Shown: positions 22,729 through 33,091, counted from the first letter of the stretch. The stretch is 64,000 nucleotides of DNA from Plantago ovata (GCA_028274465.1 CM051456.1:46126870-46190869); one strand, 5' to 3'. Notes: generated by a model from the letters alone, not told the origin. Translations and numbers: made by a program.

Positions 22729-24249
22729 AACTCCCCAAACCGAACCTTTGCTTGTCCTCAAGCAACTAAGCTAGACTCTAATGGAAAAAATAATGCAGCA
22801 CAAAAAATGGAGTCTCATGCCAAATGAAATGAACTAATCTATTGAATCTATCAAAAACTTATGAACAAAAACCATACAGATCATAACATGGATATTGGTT
22901 GAAGAATGCCTCGATTGACTCATACACATTCACATATGCACTTATGTCAAACAAGATAGTCTCTCGTAACATTATCTACCTGGACCTTGTCAGTGACGAC
23001 GTAATGAAACATGTTAAAATATGAATGGTTGTCCCGTGCCTATGAAACTGAGGACTTACTGCTGTTCACCAAGTTAAGACTTTTCCTCAAATAGGTCGAA
23101 CCAATACTGGCTCTCATCAAACGAAGGAGGGTTCCCTAAAAGTTCACACTACCCATCTCTCAAGCAAAGTCATAAACTATTCACCACTTCCTGAATGGAA
23201 GGACGAGGGTGGTCGTAGAACAGATGACACTCAAACAAATAAAAGGCAAAAAATTACAACTCGATTACGAACATTATAAGAATTGAAAAACGAGACAAAC
23301 ACTGTGCTAAACTGCTTTTTGGATTTCTTTGGACCCTTATTTGCTTTTTTGGGGTCTTTTCTTTTTTTTTCTTCCTTTTTTTTCTTTTCCAGATTTTTAT
23401 CTTTTTCCTGGAATTTTTCCTTCTTTTTTTTCGGTTTTTTTATAGCCAGCAGTAGCATAACGAAAAAGAAATTACATTGACTCACAAATGACCTCCCCAA
23501 ACCTATTCGAAAGAATAGGTTGAAGCACAAACTTTTACGAAAAAGGAAAACAAACTCACAACACTCAAAAATCGAAAAACAAGTCATATGATAGTGTAAC
23601 CCCCTCCCCAAACCTATTCGAAAGAATAGGTTGCAAAGAAAGGATCACATAATCTCACACTACCTCCTTCCTAGGCATTTCGCAATCTCAAAGCAAGGTG
23701 AAGACTTGTTGCCTCTTAGGTACATAATTACTCGGGAAAACAACCACAAGACTCTAACATGCATCATCCTATTATAAAGGCCTTCGTGAACCGCAGTAGA
23801 GAAAACACCACTAAGTGATGTCGAGACTACCAAGCTTAACTAAGTGCAAACATAAATGTGACAAGCCAAGCGAGAAAAACCTCAAACAAATTCATAGAGA
23901 TGAAACATATAGTCAAAGGTCATAACTAGTTAATCTACCCAATAAAAAACTTCAAAAAATTTGGCAATAAACTCCACACAAAAACATGCAAAACTATACT
24001 AGGATGAATGTAGTGTATGCAACTAAATACTAAGAAAGCGGTAAACGTGCAAATGCAAACAAAATATAAGATACCATACTCAACATGCAAAAGCCAAACA
24101 ATACTAACATCATGGTTCACATCCCATTCCCCCCCCCCCCTCATGAAACTCAAGCTAGTCCCTAGCAATAAGAGAATGAGGAAATAAAAAGTGATACTAG
24201 ATGTTACCGAATGGTTTGGCCTCGGTCGGCTGAGTATTCAAGAATGGAC

Positions 24250-25590
24250 TTCTATTCAAGAGTACCTCCCCACGGTGGCCGCCATTCTCTTGGTCCGATG
24301 TAGCAGAGAGACCTAGGAAGCTTCAAAGATCTCACCATGGTGAATGGACTGGTTTGCTTTGCAGGTATATCCAATAAAGACTTCATCAATAGGAGGACAT
24401 TCACTTTGACTTCATCGAGGTGCTTGTTTAGTGGTAACTCCTGTGTATCTTGCTTGTCCAGCTTTCCACCTCGGAGGAGTAGATTCACCTCTTTGTACTC
24501 AAGAACTTCAGTAGTAACGGAAGGAAGTGGCTTTGAATTGATGCGAATGTCTGCGAGTAAAGAAACAGGGGAGCTGGGGTCGTCCAGCTCCCCAGAACCG
24601 CCCCCCAGCTCACTGGTCATGGGAGGTGGTTCGCCCCCCATGCTGGGCGAACTGCCCCCCACCTCCAGGGGGCGTCGCCTTCCAATCTTTCCTCCTCTTC
24701 AAGTTTTCGAACCTCTTCTACTTTCGCACAATTTAACAAGCTGAATTTTTCCGTAAGATGCTCAGTTCAACTTCTTCAACAACTTTGCTATACGAAGGTC
24801 ATCTTCAACTTGCTCGGCATGTGAAATTTCATCTTCCTCACTGATATCTTCGACTTCAAAATACTCCTCGGATGAGCTTCCTGCTTCACCTCGATCTAGT
24901 TCCTTTCCGGTGATGTGAATTGGTATGACCTCATCAGATTGTGCTGAACCTCTGGCGTACTTATGGAGGACTTCTTCTGCCTCGTCAACCGTACATTCTC
25001 CCAGACTACCGCTCAACCTATCCACTCTAAGTCGTTCCTCTTCACGAAGTCCACCAACGAAGTACCAAATCAACTCTCCATCTTCGAAACGGTGATGGGG
25101 ACACTCACGTTTATACATCTCAAAACGTTCGTAGGCGTCACAAAACTGCTCATACTTTCCTTGCTCGAAATATTTGATCCTATCACGTAAGGCAATTGTC
25201 TCATGATAAGGCATGAACCGTGCCAAGAGCTCCTCTACTACTTGGCCCCAAGTTTTCAGCGATCCTGGTTCTAACCTTGCAATCCAACGCTTCGGCTCAT
25301 ACCCAAGGGCAAAAGAAAATAATTTCCTGCACAATTGGTCCTTAGTAAACCCTTCTGCTGGAATTCTTTCTATTTCCTCCTCATAGGATCGAATGAAACT
25401 CCATGGGTCCATCCCTACTCCATCTTCGTACCTTGGTAAGTACCTCACCATGGACTCCGTCACCTCATACCTCCTTAACTCATCTTCCAAGTATACGGAT
25501 GATCCTCTCCTCACCTGCGAGAATTTGGGTGTCATGCGAGATCGCATGGACATCATACATGTATTTCTGTAGTAAGAGTAACTCAAAACT
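24250..25590 (-). CDS. gag region of the pol-less Athila-like element
   Basis: The minus-strand frame contains a Retrotrans_gag-type domain: FIRSYEEEIERIPAEGFTKD, then RKLFSFALGYEPKRWIARL and TWGQVVEELLARFMPYHE. An acidic, low-complexity tail follows, with GC-rich DNA of GGGCGAA type near its end. It would form virus-like particles if expressed. The same domain is present in the copy at 42.0-43.3 kb. Confidence 0.75.
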
Positions 25591-25810
25591 AAAAATTAGT
25601 TCTATTAGCGTAATCAAACACAATGTAACCAAAAATTTCGAGAGCACAAACACGCAAGGTAACCAAGATCAGATTAGATTAATTTACTGAAGAAGATAGG
25701 AGGAAAGAAATAGGGTAAGAAAGTGAAATTTATGAGAGACAATCCAAGAGCTTATTGTAGGAATTGAATGCTGAAAATATAAATAAGTTAAAGAGAAAAA
25801 AGGAGTATAG

Positions 25811-25828
25811 TCCCCGGCAACGGCGCCA
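25811..25828 (-). other. Primer-binding site (tRNA-Asp type)
   Basis: On the minus strand TGGCGCCGTTGCCGGGGA starts 3 nt inside the 5' LTR end. This is the primer site known for Athila elements. Confidence 0.85.
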
Positions 25829-25831
25829 ATT

Positions 25832-27017
25832 TGATGAACTGGAATTTGTCAGATTCAATTAATCAAATAAATTTGGTTTTATCCAAAGGCAATTCACAAC
25901 TACAACGAAAACCGTAGTGTAGCAGTAAAATAACCTCGAGTGTCGATCTCTAAGGACTATAACTAGCTTAATCTAATTTAACTTAAACTATAAACTCAAC
26001 AAACGACTTAGCACAGATTTTTCTTATCAAAGATAATGGAAGTTAGTGATAGTATGATCATTCAAAGCATAGCAGGTTAATAATCATGCATGAAGTACCC
26101 GATCGTTTTGCATAGAAATCTAAGATCATGAATTGTCCAATGAGTTCCGTTCAATTTAACACTACGAAGATAGAGGGCTTAGATAGATCAAAGAAATAAA
26201 GCAATAACTCAAAGTCTGATTCGCGTTACAGCCATCATGCATAATTAAGAACCCTAGCTAAGAAATCACATACTATCACCAACGATAGATTTAGCTACTC
26301 ATAGATGTCATGCAATCAACAGAAATCAAAGCAAGATTGAATGAAAACATGTTGAAAGATATAAATATAAATAGAAAAATCGTGAGATACAATGTTACCG
26401 ACGAAGGTTGTCAATCTCCGAAGAATTGCGAACTCACAAGCAAGATAATCCTCCAATTGATAAGAAAAATAGTCTCCTATGCTAAGAATTCCCAGAACAG
26501 GCTCTCGAGAATTCCTATCTAAAACTATGTGAAATGGTATGACAAAAGGTCTGAGAAAGTATGAAAAACGTAGAAACAGAAGCAACTATATATAGGAGTT
26601 CGGAAGGCGTGGGGCAAGTCGCCCTAGACACCGAGCGAACCGCCTGGTGTGGGGCGAACCGTCTCACATCCCGGGCGAGCCAGTCGGCGGAAACGCGTTT
26701 TTGGTCTTCTTTTCCTTTTCGGACTCGGATTTTGCCTTCTAGTGACCTTTGAGCCTTGAAACTCGACCCCTAGACCTCAAATCTCGTCCGGAACCTTCTA
26801 GATACACCATGGATGACCACGAAACACCGATTCTTCGTTCTCTTTAATATAATTGCCGAGAATATCACGTTTTTCACCTAAAACCTGAATAATGCAAACT
26901 AAAGGGAAACGTGACACTATTCTAATAAAATGCACTATAATATAGCTAAATTAACATAGAGGATAGCTAAATAGGTGAAAAAAGACTCGAATGAAGGTTT
27001 AAAATACACGTTCATCA
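25832..27017 (-). repeat. 5' LTR of the pol-less Athila-like element
   Basis: Same ends as the 3' LTR and adjacent to the primer-binding site. The GC palindrome cluster is shorter here (about 26600-26690). Confidence 0.9.
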
Positions 27018-27228
27018 ATAATATTTATTATTTCCACTTGATCTCATAGTGGTATATCTTTGGTATGTATTTAATAATACCAAAGTTTTGGTAATTCAGC
27101 AAATCGTTTAGTCAACACATTAATTGTTTAAATTAGGAGTTAAATACCATTACATAACCTCCAAATATACATACATTTGGTATAAATATTGTATTGCATA
27201 ATCATTACCTAATATACTCTATACATTA

Positions 27229-27242
27229 CATTATAAATAGTC
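27229..27242 (+). promoter_or_regulatory. TATA box of F-box paralog D
   Basis: ATTATAAATAGTC lies about 30 bp before the ATG at 27262. The LTR of the Athila-like element ends only about 215 bp upstream, so its sequence may contribute to the promoter. Confidence 0.5.
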
Positions 27243-27261
27243 TTTGCTACTATCATAGTTT

Positions 27262-28212
27262 ATGTCCACGAATTTAGGAGCAATATATATTGAAACCGAC
27301 GTTCAGATGGACGTTGACGTCTTAAAGTCCAAGAACAGGATCTGCAGGGCCATCGTTCATGTTCGTACGCGCAAAGAAATCACCCGTAAACAACATAGTC
27401 GGATATTATCTATTCCAACGGATTTGGTTAGAAAAATCATTCAACGTGTTGCTGTGGACTCATCAGAATCGATTGTTGTACTTTAGTTAACATGAGAATT
27501 TATTACATTCAACAAGCTATTTCGAATTGTTTGATTTCCATTTAATTTTTATTTTATCGCATTGATTTATCTACAGTTGTAAACGTCTGAATAAACTATC
27601 AACAGAGCCCTTCGTTTACCGCTATATGAAGTTCGAGTTATTTCATTCAAAGAGTGTTTCATCATCCGAATTACTTCTCCATGCCAAGTGTCTTCAACAT
27701 GGTAACCCAGACTTACAATACAGATACGCCTTGGTAAGTCGAACTTACTAATTCTTCAGCATAAACATTTTTTTCTTACATCCTTACTAACACAAATTTC
27801 AACAAATATTGATGCAGATAGATTACTTCTTCTATAAAAAATATGAAACGGCCCAACAGTTCCTTCAACGGGCAATGTTAGCTGGTCATGTGGAAGCAGC
27901 GTATTTGAGTTGTGTGTTCAAGATGTGGCACATGCATGATCCACAAGTTAGGGAAGACGGTATATCAATAATGCGTGCATATGAAGGCACATGTAGTAGA
28001 CGGACATATATAACTTATGTCGCAAAAAACCGAATGAAATTCTAGGGGCCATGGAGGTTAGAATATTGTGGTTCATACGTGTTTCAATGTGTCGTATCCA
28101 TACACCGAGTGGATGTGGATCCAGCACTGGGTGTCACTATTGCCTAGCGAACAGAGAATTTATGATCCTATTCGACACCACCAATTGGCCCCGTTATTGT
28201 AATTGTGGCTAA
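27262..28212 (+). CDS. F-box At2g35280-like protein, paralog D
   Basis: Exons 27262-27485, 27577-27733 and 27818-28045 give about 202 residues. Exon 1 ends with a recognisable F-box (SRILSIPTDLVRKIIQRVAV). The junction reads VVLYCKRLNKLSTEPFVYRY, the family's LSCKxLN...P.VY pattern, and needs the weak donor A/GTTAAC. Exon 3 holds the family core (YETAQQFLQRAMLAGHVEAA, YLSCVFKMW). The frame stops at 28045, but the family's terminal cysteine motif (CHYCLANREFMI) follows in another frame up to 28212, so a 1-bp shift near 28020-28045 has probably removed the C-terminus. It may be a truncated but expressed protein, a young pseudogene, or a sequencing indel. Confidence 0.65.
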
Positions 28213-28712
28213 TAAGTTGATATAATATCTTAATATGCAACATCAATATTGATTTTTATTTTTTCTATTAGGCGTCCATATTATTTAGTAACATGTTTGA
28301 TGTACAATACTACGATAGTCTGCCATAATGTATTTAAACTTCAAGATAACATTTAAAAAACGATAGGTGCATTGATGTTGTGTTACAACAGATTATGTCA
28401 TCATACAATTTCTTATATCAAGTTGTCTATTATGAAATGTGTAGTACACTAAATAATGTATATACAAAATGATTAAGCATATAATACAATCAAAATAGTA
28501 GGAATTATTAAGTTCCTTATGCAGCCGTGTATACAACCCCAAATATCGTATGAATTCGTCATCGGGTTAACAATGAGTTGGATTCACTCCTTAGTCGATA
28601 GGGAACAACATCCTATTTCCTGCAATACACAGAGTAAATTAAAATTCTGATTTACGCATAAACGACAAGTGGTGACTGCATTCAGTATATATGCATTATA
28701 GACTTGAAGTTG
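28213..28712. other. Intergenic, nothing recognised
   Basis: AT-rich spacer between paralog D and the promoter repeats of the next gene, without a coding frame. Confidence 0.4.
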
Positions 28713-28796
28713 CAAGTGTGGTTGAAATTGCATGCATTGACAAGTGTGGTTGAAATTACATGCATTGACAAGTGTGGTGAAGTTGCATGCATTATA
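28713..28796 (+). repeat. Three 28-bp tandem repeats upstream of G1
   Basis: Units at 28713, 28741 and 28769 each contain CAAGTGTGGT and a CATGCATT core. Each junction makes CATGCATTGACAAGTGT, which includes an RY motif (CATGCA) and a TTGAC core like a W-box. The repeats end about 20 bp before a TATA box, so they are placed as promoter elements. The same 17-mer recurs upstream of the paralog G2. Confidence 0.75.
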
Positions 28797-28813
28797 ATGC
28801 ATGTGTATGCACA

Positions 28814-28827
28814 ACTTCTATAAATTG
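28814..28827 (+). promoter_or_regulatory. TATA box of G1
   Basis: CTTCTATAAATTG lies about 85 bp before the G1 ATG. An almost identical CTTCTATAAATACCC occurs at 29604-29618 with no gene behind it. Confidence 0.55.
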
Positions 28828-28903
28828 TGAGCCAATTCACCAAGAATTATACTACTCATCTGTTTGATTTTAACTATATTCACTAACGTTTTTGAGAGCT
28901 ACT

Positions 28904-29378
28904 ATGTATAATCAGCCTCAGTTTGAAACTATTTTAGATGAACAACTTCAGCACATGCTCAAATGGGGCGTAAGGTAACATTTCGTAGTTGTTTATTATT
29001 TTAACTATTTTTCCTACTTTGTTCTCACATATTTTAACGTGTAGGTATCATGATGTTCATGGTAATAGGATTGAATATCCTTCTCTACTTGAGCAACTTA
29101 AAGCTGTTAGAGCAAAGGCCGAACTACGTGAACATCAAAGAGGACCGATCTATCAAACTGCAGATGTTGTTGCACAACTTCATGTTATATCGTGCCAGAA
29201 CCCTTCTGTTGAGGAGTCGGCTAGATGTTTGAAAGAAACGATTTTGGACTTGGAAAAGGATTATATTACATTCGGCCTAGATGAGAAGAGCATGCACAAC
29301 TATGTTGTGCAGTGTAGGGTTACAATGTTCCACACAGTGAAGAATCATGGTGGGTTTCGAACTCCAAGAAATGTCTAA
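28904..29378 (+). CDS. Unknown two-exon gene G1 (~134 aa)
   Basis: Exon 1 (28904-28974) encodes MYNQPQFETILDEQLQHMLK and ends WGVR across the splice. Intron 28975-29044 has GT and GTAG borders. Exon 2 (29045-29378) starts YHDVHGNRIEYPSL and includes a charged, probably helical stretch (QLKAVRAKAELREHQRGPIY). The predicted protein is basic-acidic mixed, with no signal peptide or membrane segment. I do not recognise the family. Support for reality comes from the paralog G2 with the same intron position and phase, the clear TATA box, and the shared upstream repeats. It lies directly beside the foldback array at 29.8-34.4 kb. Confidence 0.65.
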
Positions 29379-29575
29379 TACGATATCTATGACGACTCGA
29401 GTGTATGGTGTAGCATTTTTACACTTATGTGTTGTGCATTTATGTTTGTTGTAATTTCCGCATTTGCTACTAATTTCGTTATTACGTTTCAAGTTAATTT
29501 GTTTTGAGATGACAAGTGTAATCCATGCTACATTAATAATAAAACATTATTTTTCAATGTTGAACTGAAAAAAAT

Positions 29576-29618
29576 ACAAGTGTTTGTATATTAGCATGCA
29601 AACCTTCTATAAATACCC
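29576..29618 (+). promoter_or_regulatory. Orphan copy of the G1-type promoter
   Basis: ACAAGTGT, a CATGCA motif and CTTCTATAAATACCC follow in the same order as before G1, but no G1-like coding exon follows. The first foldback of the array starts about 210 bp downstream, so this promoter points into the array. Confidence 0.5.
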
Positions 29619-29828
29619 GTGGCTAGAAGTGATCATCATCCGGATATATAAAATAATTAAAAAATAAAAAATGAAATCAATAATAAAAAATATGAAAACA
29701 ATAGCAAAATATTAGTAAAGCATGTTTGATTATAATAAATATACGAAGTAAAAAAAAAACTGCTAAATAATAATAATAAAATATAGTTGCTTACGTTCAG
29801 TATAATATCAAATCGATTAAATGTTTTA

Positions 29829-29923
29829 TTTATACCTCTCCTTCGAACAATACTATTGTTATTAAAGTTATTTCCATATTTGTTTCTCTAATAATAATAG
29901 CATTGCCGATGGAGAGGTATAAA
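29829..29923. ncRNA. Foldback H1 (family I)
   Basis: Arms of about 36 nt pair almost fully (TACCTCTCCTTCG with CGATGGAGAGGTA, then a stem of TACTATTGTTATTA with TAATAATAATAGCA), with a loop of about 24 nt. GTTCAG lies 34 nt before it and a diverged TCATCCTTACAT box follows. Same family as H5 and H6. Confidence 0.65.
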
Positions 29924-30128
29924 TATGACATTATAGATTGCTATTTTCATCCTTACATAAGCAAATAAATATTTAAGGGGAGTTATTCGATTTCAAACCT
30001 TAAATAAATTAACTAATCTGCTCCACATGGTGAACTTCGGATGCAAAAAAATATGTAATCGACAAGTTTTGAAGATGAGAGTAGAGGCTGAAATTGACAA
30101 GTGTGGATGGTGTTTCAAAAATTCTAAT

Positions 30129-30181
30129 ACATGCATTGACAAGTGTTTGTCACAATTCATGCAATGGTTCTATAGATATAG
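30129..30181 (+). promoter_or_regulatory. Promoter of G2
   Basis: ACATGCATTGACAAGTGT repeats the G1 upstream motif. CTATAGATATAG follows about 40 bp later and about 60 bp before the G2 ATG. Confidence 0.55.
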
Positions 30182-30236
30182 TCTTCCACCTAATCCTACT
30201 TCATTCACATTCTTCTTCACTCAAAGTCTATTCACT

Positions 30237-30694
30237 ATGAATCAGTACCCTCAGTTTGAGGCAAGGTTTGATAGAAATCTCAAATTTATGCTAACAAACG
30301 GAGTCAGGTATTTTACTTATTGATAAAAATCTTTTTTGTTGAATATATTTATCGTGTCTTTTCTCCATTAAATTTAGTTTGAAAACAGGTATTACGAAGC
30401 AAATGGAAGAGAGGATTCTGACCCTACTCTGCGTATCAAGCTTTTGGATGTCAAGGAGAAGGCCGAAGTCTATGAGCACCACTACGGTCCCATCTTTCAA
30501 GCTGCTCAAGTTGTGCACAACTTCATCTCATTTATCTCGAACATCCTGTGATTGAGCAAACCGTCAAAGATCTTAAGCAAAAAATATTAAATATGGAAAA
30601 ACGAAACATTGAAAGGGGGTGTGCCGAAGCTTTCAAGTACAACTATAAAATTGAGTGTTGCGGTCAATTAACTGAAATGTTGGCTCGATTCTGA
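30237..30694 (+). pseudogene. G2, frameshifted paralog of G1
   Basis: Exon 1 (30237-30307) encodes MNQYPQFEARFDRNLKFMLT and ends NGVR at the same place and phase as G1. Intron 30308-30388. Exon 2 begins YYEANGREDSDPTL and has KEKAEVYEHHYGPIFQAAQV, parallel to G1's AELREHQRGPIYQTADV. G1 reads GTTGTTGCACAACTTCAT where G2 reads GTTGTGCACAACTTCAT: one base is missing near 30518. The frame then stops at about 30551, while G1-like sequence (HPVIEQTVKDLKQKIL) continues in another frame to 30694. It is probably a young pseudogene, or else a truncated protein. Confidence 0.6.
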
Positions 30695-30883
30695 CGATAC
30701 GTTTGGAATTGAATCGATTATGAAGGATCAAGTTCAAAAATCACGATGAACATCTATGATTTTTAATTTCAATAAGTGAAGTTGTTATTATAACAACACC
30801 ACTCTGTCTTTTTTATTTGAAAGTTTGTTTTGTTTTCCTTTAGTGTGTAATAAAAACATTCACCGGAGATGAACATTCACCGA

Positions 30884-31050
30884 AGGAGTGGTATGAAATA
30901 AACATTTGAGATCAATTATTTTCATCATAAAACCCTTTTAAACAACATATACTATACCATGAAATTAAATAGATGAGTAAATAAATATTTAATAAAAGAT
31001 TCGATGCGTTCAGTAAGTCACAATATATTTGCCCCTTTCATTAGAACCGG
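30884..31050 (+). repeat. Partial duplicate of the H5 flank
   Basis: This matches 31940-32110: GAAGGAGTGGTATGAAATAA and CATGAAATTAAATAGATGA occur in both, in the same order. Only the 3' arm of a family I foldback is present here, so one arm has been lost and no stem can form. Confidence 0.7.
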
Positions 31051-31127
31051 TGATGGTTGAGGATAACATTTATGCATTACTTTTAATGTGTTAACATATA
31101 ATAGTCACCCTCAACAACCACCGGTTC
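31044..31127. ncRNA. Foldback H2 (singleton)
   Basis: GAACCGGTGATGGTTGAGG pairs with CCTCAACAACCACCGGTTC. Several mismatches are G-U tolerant. GTTCAG is 36 nt before it and TCATCATAACAC about 30 nt after it. Confidence 0.6.
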
Positions 31128-31278
31128 AATTGCCATGGTGCAACCATTGTAATTGCTTTCATCATAACACAAAGTTTAGGGATATTAGTTTAAATATATA
31201 TGTATTGAAATATAAATTAATTTTTAAAATAAAATAATAGCTATGAGTTAATCAGATACAAATAACCCTTATTGAAAC

Positions 31279-31379
31279 TTAGATAATCCAAGAAGCCTCC
31301 GGCAAAGGCAATATTATTATTATTTCCAGCTAATCAACGTATAATAATGACTTCACTGGAGGCTACTTGCATTATCTTA
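31279..31379. ncRNA. Foldback H3 (family II)
   Basis: GAAGCCTCCGGCAAAG pairs with CTTCACTGGAGGCTAC within arms of about 40 nt that start TTAGATAAT and end ATTATCTTA. A TCATCATCA box follows. Same layout as H7, H8 and H14. Confidence 0.6.
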
Positions 31380-31535
31380 GTACAATGATTATTATCTCAT
31401 CATCAAGTATAAAAAATATAGTTGTTACATTCCAGTAAATCATGTTCACACAAATAAGTCGTAACAAATGAAATAACAATTCCTGTCACAATTATACATT
31501 TTATTGAATAGTGTTCAGACATTTCAATGTTTTAG

Positions 31536-31632
31536 GACAATGCCACACGTATCTGTTTGAATAATTATTACTTTGAATGGAATCATTCAAAATGTGTAAT
31601 AAGGACTTCAAGGAGATACGTGCGCCATTGTC
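31536..31632. ncRNA. Foldback H4 (singleton)
   Basis: GACAATGCCACACGTATCT pairs with AGATACGTGCGCCATTGTC, with further pairing toward the loop. GTTCAG is 23 nt before it and TCATCATAACAC about 23 nt after. Confidence 0.65.
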
Positions 31633-31869
31633 ACATTTTCATATAAATTGATTTTGTCATCATAACACTATTTTGAAAAACATACATATCAACATGAAAA
31701 GGTACATCAAAACTATGGTTTAAAGTAAAGTAAAATAATATCAATATAAAATAATATGAAATGGTAAAATATGAAAAGGTAGAATGTGTTAATCAAATTC
31801 GGTATCGACAGCTTCAAAAAATCAATTTAAATCGGAGGTGTGTTCAGATATTAATAATCTCATTGTCGA

Positions 31870-31961
31870 TTTAATACCGCTCCTTCGCACTATGCTATTG
31901 TTATAATATCAAAATTGATTTCGTATGATAATAATAGCATAGCCGAAGGAGTGGTGTGAAA
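31870..31961. ncRNA. Foldback H5 (family I)
   Basis: CTCCTTCGCACTATGCTATT pairs with AATAGCATAGCCGAAGGAG, with one small bulge. GTTCAG is 28 nt before it and TCATCATTACAC about 25 nt after. Confidence 0.7.
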
Positions 31962-32205
31962 TAAACATTCGAGATCAATCATTTTCATCATTACACCCTT
32001 TTAAAGAGCATACACTATAACATGAAATTAAATAGATGAAATGATAAATATTTAATGAACAAATTGTTGTGTTCAATAAGATACAATATATCTACCACCG
32101 ATTCTATTTATCACCATCAAAGGTTATTGTTTCGTGGTCATGTATAAAAAATATAGTTGTTAACTTGAAAGTAAATCATGTTCAATGTAATAGAGTCTCA
32201 TCATC

Positions 32206-32306
32206 TTTTTATACCACTCCTTCGCACGATTCTATTGTTATTAAGATGATTTCTATATATTTTTTTTAATAATATTAATAGAATCGCCGAAGGAGTGGTA
32301 TAAAAA
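32206..32306. ncRNA. Foldback H6 (family I)
   Basis: CCTTCGCACGATTCTATT pairs with AATAGAATCGCCGAAGG, within arms of about 38 nt bounded by TTTTTATACCACTCC and its complement. The variable core GATTC differs from H5's TATGC on both arms. Framed by GTTCAATG and TCATCATCACAT. Confidence 0.7.
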
Positions 32307-32369
32307 TGACATTAGACATTACTATTTTCATCATCACATATACTTTCAGTAATGAATACTTAATGAGAG

Positions 32370-32490
32370 ATAGTGTATAGAGAAATATTATAAATAGTGA
32401 AGTGGTGTATAGAGAAATAGCGGAAAAGAAATGGTGAAAGTAATAATGTGAGAAGTATATATAGAAAAAGAATGTATAGAGAAATAGTAG
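32370..32490 (+). repeat. Short GTGTATAGAGAAATA direct repeats
   Basis: Three imperfect copies of GTATAGAGAAATA lie between foldbacks H6 and H7. Confidence 0.6.
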
Positions 32491-32514
32491 TGTTCAGACA
32501 ATTCAATCTCACCG

Positions 32515-32617
32515 TTTTAGATAATCCTGCCAGCTGTCCCCAGAGGTAATATTAACGTGTTATTTCTTAGTCACCCTATAATAATGACGCTGAGGTCAGC
32601 GGACAGCATTATCTTAA
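32515..32617. ncRNA. Foldback H7 (family II)
   Basis: GATAATCCTGCCAGCTGTCC pairs with GGTCAGCGGACAGCATTATC. Below it GTTCAGACAATTCAATCT is itself largely complementary to AGATTGAAAATTGTTCATC, so the framing boxes extend the stem. Confidence 0.7.
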
Positions 32618-32730
32618 TGCAAAGATTGAAAATTGTTCATCATCACACAATTTATAACATGACACACTTTGGTTAACCATAACATGAATTTTATACAAAA
32701 TTGATGAGGTAGTGGTGTTCAGACAATTCA

Positions 32731-32827
32731 AGAAATCCCGCCAGCTGGCCCCAGAGGTAATATTGTTGTGACTTTGTCTTAGTCAGACTATAATAATAAC
32801 TCTGAGGCCACCTGGTGGCATTGTCTC
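32731..32827. ncRNA. Foldback H8 (family II)
   Basis: CCGCCAGCTGGCCCCAGAG pairs with CTCTGAGGCCACCTGGTGG. GTTCAGACAATTCAAG precedes and TCATCATCACAC follows. Confidence 0.7.
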
Positions 32828-32967
32828 AGTTGAAGGATTTGAAGCTGTCATCATCACACAATTTATGCAAGACACATTCTATTTGCCCCGTTCAATGGCA
32901 CACGTGGGAAAGTGTGTTTGTAAATTTTATTTTATGCAAATCATATTAGAATTTAAATTAAAAATCT

Positions 32968-33091
32968 ATTCCATTATATTTGTTGGCCAGGCGATCCGAC
33001 TCATTATAATTGACAAGGTCCGTTACGTAGATGTAATGGTACCTGTCGATGATAATGAGTCGCAACGCAGGACCACCAAAGATAATGGAAA
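32968..33091. ncRNA. Foldback H9 (family IV)
   Basis: CGATCCGACTCATTAT pairs with ATAATGAGTCGCAACG within arms of about 50 nt (TTCCATTAT at one end, ATAATGGAA at the other). A one-armed remnant of family III (GGGAAAGTGTGTTTGTA, about 32908) lies just before it, so the H10+H11 pair is a duplicate of this unit. Confidence 0.65.

Larger units (their letters stand above)
21526..27017 (-). mobile_element. Athila-like Ty3/gypsy element without pol
   Basis: LTRs at 21526-22728 and 25832-27017 both run TGATGAAC...GTTCATCA. The 5-bp repeat ATAAT flanks the element (21521-21525 and 27018-27022). Read on the minus strand, the tRNA-Asp primer-binding site TGGCGCCGTTGCCGGGGA is at 25828-25811, gag at about 25590-24250, a long non-coding 3' part follows, and the purine tract GGTTTGGGGAGTT abuts the 3' LTR at 22729. 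No protease, RT, RNase H or integrase region is seen, so this is a non-autonomous derivative of the family whose pol-bearing copy lies at 40.7-60.7 kb. LTRs differ by a few percent by eye. It sits between F-box paralogs C and D. Confidence 0.9.

Noticed and set aside
23231-23611. Lysine-rich and phenylalanine-rich frames
   Set aside because: They are translations of an A/T-rich tract in the 3' non-coding part of the Athila-like element.
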